From positions 1 to 64,000 of IMG/VR virus record IMGVR_UViG_3300042893_001701: a DNA stretch of 64,000 bases. One strand, 5' to 3'. The notes beneath the pieces are model-generated. The model did no database searches, was not told where the DNA came from, and saw only the letters and a program-made list of their open reading frames with translations. Both the position numbers and the translations under genes were made by a program. This document shows positions 55,601 to 61,600 of the stretch, in pieces. How positions within the stretch are numbered: the first letter of the stretch is position 1; each line of letters begins with the position of its first letter. This DNA is from a virus.

Positions 55601-58600
55601 GCAGTTTCTGTTAATTCTTTAAAGTTATCTTTACGATCAATAGTATCAAAAGTTCTGGTTAAATCAATTTTACCTTCTTTTTTAAAGTCAGTTATAAGTT
55701 CTGTTAATGCGTTTAAAGCAAAGTCAATTTGATCTACATCGCCCAGACGTATATTGTCTCTTTGTTCTTTTAAGCTTAAAATCTTTTCATCAATAATAAC
55801 ACGTTTATCTTTGTAAGAAACATAAGTAAATTTTTTACTTGTTATTTTTAAACCTTTACCACGAGCATCTCTTTGATCTCTTAAAGCATTTAGTTTATCT
55901 ATAATCTTTTTATTGTTAATATCTTTATAAATATTAAATAAATCTTTAACATTATTAACTTCGTACACTGCTAGTTCATCTTTGTAAAAATCAAACAACG
56001 TATCAAAAATAACATTAGCAGGTGTGTTTGTTTTTATAAAGTATTCAAATTCTTCATTTAATAATTTGTATATTTTAAATTCTTTAGTAGCTTCAATAGC
56101 TTTAACTTCAAGATCATCTTTTAAATAAGCTTCGTATTCTTTAACAATTTTTGATTCATATTCATTTTTAAGTTTGTCTAATCTAAGTTGTTGTTTACCT
56201 AATTCAAGATTAATTTTATTTTCTGCACGGTCTAAAAAGAAGTTTCTTAAACCAGGATAAAGTTTAAATAAGTTATTAATTAATTCAAGTTTCTTTTCTT
56301 TAATAATTTTTTCTTCTTCTTTTACTTTTTGATCTGCTTCCACTAATTTTTCTTGTAAAATAAATGTAGCTAAGTCAGCTTGATCATTAATATCTTGTGG
56401 TATATTTAAAGGTCTAACAGCATCATAAACATAATGACTTGGTGCATCTTTAATAGTAAACAGTGTATTTTGCCTATCTAATCTTCTGGCATTTGCTGTA
56501 CTTGTATCTAAAGAACTTTGCATTTTAATAACAGTTTTATCTAAAGCATCTATTTCTAATTCTTCATTTGCTTCATCTTGCATTTTTATTGTAGTTGCTG
56601 CACCAATTCTATTTTTCTTACCATAAGCAACATCAAATGTGTCATACCATTGTTTTGGATTATAAAAGTTTTCGGAAGCATTAATAAAGTTATTAATCTT
56701 TAAACCTGTTTCAATGATTGATTTTTGTTCAACACTTAATTGATCAAATGTTTTACCTTGTAATTTAGCCAACTCTTCTTTTTTTTCAAGATTAGTTTTA
56801 TCACTTTTAATGATACGATATATAACACTTGTAATAGTTTTAAACTTATAGTTTTTATACTGAAGATCAGTCTTAAGTTGATCTTTAATACTTGCAGCTA
56901 ATTTATTTTGAATTTCAGGTATGTCTTTACTGTCTACAAAACGGGCAGTAAAAATATATCCTATAACAGCTTTAATATTACTGTCATTAAATTCAACAAT
57001 CTTATTGTTATTATCAGATATACTAATAATTTGTTTAACACGTTTAGCTAACTCTGCATCAAATTCATCTGCCAATACATCAGGACTTTTTTTAGAACTT
57101 GAATTATTAACGATGTATTCTTTTTTAGCTTCTGATACTAAATAGTTATACTGTTCAATAAAGTAATTAACAGCACTCTTTTCTTTTAAAAATAAACCAA
57201 CTGCAGTTGCCACGTCTCGTACTCTTATAAACTCGTAAGGTTTAAAGTCTTTTTTAATAAATGCTAAAACATCAGTAAAGTTGTTTCTTATTGAATTATA
57301 TAAAACGTTTGAACTTCCTACATCTTTTGTTTTAGATGAGTTTTCTGCCATCATATCTAAAACAAAGTCTTTACGCATCAACATAAGTTCATACATACGT
57401 CCACCAACAAAACCGGCTTCACCTTCTCTAAATAAAGGTTCGTATAATGTGCGTTGAGTTTCTGTAGCTACTGTTTTAATATTATTTTCTTTATAAATAA
57501 TCCCATGACGCGTGCCAGTGTACTCATCATTATCTTTTAAATTAGTGCCATCAAGTATAATACGTTGTAAACGATCGTTTAAAAAAGTTACTCTTGAGTT
57601 TATTTTTCTTAAAGTAACAAATCCTTTATTAAAGTAAAAGTTAATACTATTAGTAATAGCATTACCGTCACCTAAAACATCATTCATGTTAATTGTTTTA
57701 TAATTTAAGAAATTATTTTTATCTCTTAATTTTTCATAGTATAAAACTTGTTTAATTTTATCTGCATCTAAACCATAATCTTTTATATTTAATTTATTTT
57801 CAATAAATTGTTGTTTATGATAATTAATAAACAACATTAAAACAGTAGCTTTTGTGTAGTCTTCTGTAGACAACTTATCTTTTTTAGCAGTTTCTATATT
57901 TTTTACATGCGCGTTAATAAAGTGAGAGATATCTTCATACTCACCTTCTAATATAGAAAACACTTCACTTCTAGTGATGCCGAACTTATTCATAACCTTA
58001 ACAATTTCTTCGGTATCAGTATCGTCACTATAGTTTCTAATAACATCTTTAAAATAATCTAAGAACTTTTTACTGTTTTCTAATAAGTCTAATGTATGAA
58101 CTTCATAAATTTCTTTATAACTTAGTTCAACTTTTTTAATTTTATAAGTACCTTTTTTTATAGCAGATACTTCATTTATAAATAAATTAATTGTTTCTTT
58201 AGTTAAGTCATCGCTATCAGTTAACATTTTTTTATATTCACTTGTGTCTGTAATAATACGTCCAGTAGATATATTAGCGTTTCCAACGTCAAACATTACT
58301 CTTATTTGAGCTTCTGTAAAACCTTTAGCAATCATTTCTTTTTTAAGGGTATCTGTTTTATTAATTGTTTTTTCAAGTGTACCTAACTCTGATACATAAC
58401 GTTTAGTTTCTTTAGTTTCTTTAGAATATAAGTATTCTGTTGCAGTTAAAATAACATCACTTGCTAAATCTGTTAACGATAAACGATCAGCATTATCTAA
58501 AGAATACCCAAATTTCTTTAAAACATATTGACTAATATATTCATCAATTTTAATGTTTTCAACTGGATCTAATTTATTTTCTGCTAATTGCTTTTTAACT

Positions 58601-61600
58601 TTCTCGGCATCAGGTGCTTCGTAACTAAACATTTTTGATGTATCATTACCTTTATAAATTAAATGCTCGTTGTTATAGGTATATCTTACAGCGTTGTCTT
58701 TAATTATATTAGAAGCTTTTAATCGGGCTCTTATTTCTTTTAAAAGAATAGTTTCCTGTGCTGTAATACTATTATCTTTTTCTTTAATTCTTAATAAACT
58801 TTCGTTATGAGTTAATAAATTAAGATAATCAACATTATTATAACCATCTAATTCGTTAGTAATGTTTCTATCCATGAATTGTTTAATAGACACTAAGTAA
58901 GATTTAATAATATAACCATATATTAAATGATCAGCAATACGTTCAGCGCTTGTATAACCATCTTTTTTATTTTTTTCTTGCTCATATATTTTTGTAGCAA
59001 CAGCATAAATAGACTCTTTTACTTTTTCTGGTACAACAAAAAGTTCTTTTAATTTCTTGTAAAGAGTTTCACTATTGATGTTACGATTATTAAAATCTCT
59101 GAATAGTGTTCTAATACTTGTAAAATTTAAATAGTTAATACTATTGTTTTTATACTTTTTATGTAATACATAATGTCTTCTTTTAGCAGCATTTACTAAA
59201 TCATGTAGTGTTTTTAAATAATACTGCTGTGCGTTTAATACACTTAAACCCTGTAAGCCGGCGTAAATATTATTTTTTACACCATCAAATAGTTTAACTG
59301 GGTCGTATTCTTTTTTATAAGGATCTTTAAATGCAGTATCTAAAACACTGTAAAATACCTGATTTACTTCATTGTATAGTACATTAAATGTTTTTATATT
59401 AGAAGAAGATACTTCATCACTTAAAGATGTTTGTATATGCTTTTCAATAATAGGTACAATTTTTTGATAAGCCGTGTTGTTTGTTCTTTCAATGTATTTA
59501 ACAATACCGTAAATAGAATTTTTAAGTTTTAATAATTCTGAAATGCTATCAGGAGTTAAGATATTAAAGTAATTTAATTTATTTAATAAAGGACTTCTTC
59601 CATATTCATTTTGTAGATACTGTAAAGCATTAACAATCTTATTAAATAAACCTCTACTTTTTAAACGTTGTACTAATTGTGCGTTTAAATCTGTTTCAAT
59701 ATTATTTAAATTATAGTCTGCATTAATAAACTTACTGTTAAAAAAGTTAACACCAATTGTATGAATATCATAATCTTCTTCTCCGATTAAATTATAAAAG
59801 TCAAAAAATATAGTATTTAACTTTGCACTTTCTACAAGTTTTTGAAATGGTTGTGTATTAAATAAGTTAACACCGTTACCATAAGCTTTTAAAATAGGTA
59901 CAAATCCTTGTAGATTTTTTTTACTATAACGTAAAGCATAAAATTCACTTAACTTTTTAAGTACTTCAAAGGCAGAGGTTTTATTGCTTGTGTCTAAACT
60001 TTCTTTAAATACTAAATTAATATCGTCTAACCAGTAATCTACAATAACTTTGTTACCTTGTACGTTAATGATATCGGGTATAGGTACAATGTTATCGTCA
60101 TCTATTTTATGTATATCAATAGTAGGTACATCAGATTGTTTAAGCTTTCCTAACTCTTGTATTTCAGCGTATTTACTTTCAGATAATACGTAAACTTCAA
60201 TAACATCTCTTTCTCCAGTTTCATAATTGTTATTCATTACTCGTTTTAAAACGGTTGAAATAGATTTAGTATTATCAAAACTCCAGTTTTTATCAGGAAC
60301 AACTACAACCGCACTGCCATCATCTGTTACAATACGTACGTCAACATTTTTTACTTGTTCATTTTTTGCAACACGATCTTGCATTAAGGATAATAAGTTA
60401 GAATCATTATTTTTTAAAGCTTTAATTAATAAAACGTTAAGCGTAGGAATACCTTTACCATCATTTCTATCTTTGTAATCAGGTATATCTTTAGTACGGT
60501 AAAGTTTAGGTTCTCCTGCTTTGTTATATGCTAAAGCAAAATCATCACCATCTGTATTTACTACGTTATTAAAATAACGTTCAGCTACTTCTGGATCTTT
60601 AATCATATCTTCTAAAATAACATCAAACTTATTAAAAGGATCTACTGTAATTTTACTATTAATTTCTTTATAAAATTTAATTAAATCATTATAGTTTTGT
60701 TTTCGTATCTTATACATATTAACAGTACGTTTATATATAACAGATCCTTTATCAATACCTTCTCTACTTTGGTATTCTTTTAGGTCTTCATTTAATTCTT
60801 TAACAAACTTTTCGAGTCTAACAATATTAGTATTTTGTGCTTTACCTTTAACAGCTTTAGAATCTTTAAAAAATATATCTTTAATAATAGTTTTAATAGC
60901 TTCGGGTTTAATAAATACTTGTTGACGTATACCATCATCTGGACGTTTAATACTGTATCCTTTAAATTCATCAGCATTTAACTGTGTTAACTGAAGTAAA
61001 GTTAATAGCAGTAAAGTGTTTTTATTTCTAAGACTACCATTTTTATTGGTAAGACTTATTGCAAACATTTCTTTTTTATTATCATCTTTATCGTAGGCAT
61101 AAAATACAAATTTAGGATTTACAGGTTTACCACTTGTTAGATCATCGTTGTATTTAACAAGTGCATTATCAATATATAAACTGTAACTGCGATAGCGGTT
61201 ATCATAATACATATTAAAATCTATTTGATTTGTATTTAAATCTTGTTCAAAAATATTATTTACTAAACGTAAACGTTGTCTTAGTTCGGTTACACCAGGA
61301 TCTGTAAATAACTTATAAATTTCTTCTGTAGCTCCTTCTTGTTTCATAAATACTTCTTTACTGATGCTAAAAGCATTATTAGTTAACAGGCTGCCATACT
61401 CTTCAATCAACATATCGTAGCTTGCTAACGCAGCTGCGATAAGATCTTTAACTTGATTAGATGTTTTAGATGCAGCTGTTCTTAACCCAACAGTTTCTAC
61501 AAAACGGTTAAAGTCAGTTCTTGAAAGACCGTGAATAAATATCATGTCAAACACAGAGTATTGTACAACTTTATTGTTAACCTTAAAATTAAAGTATATT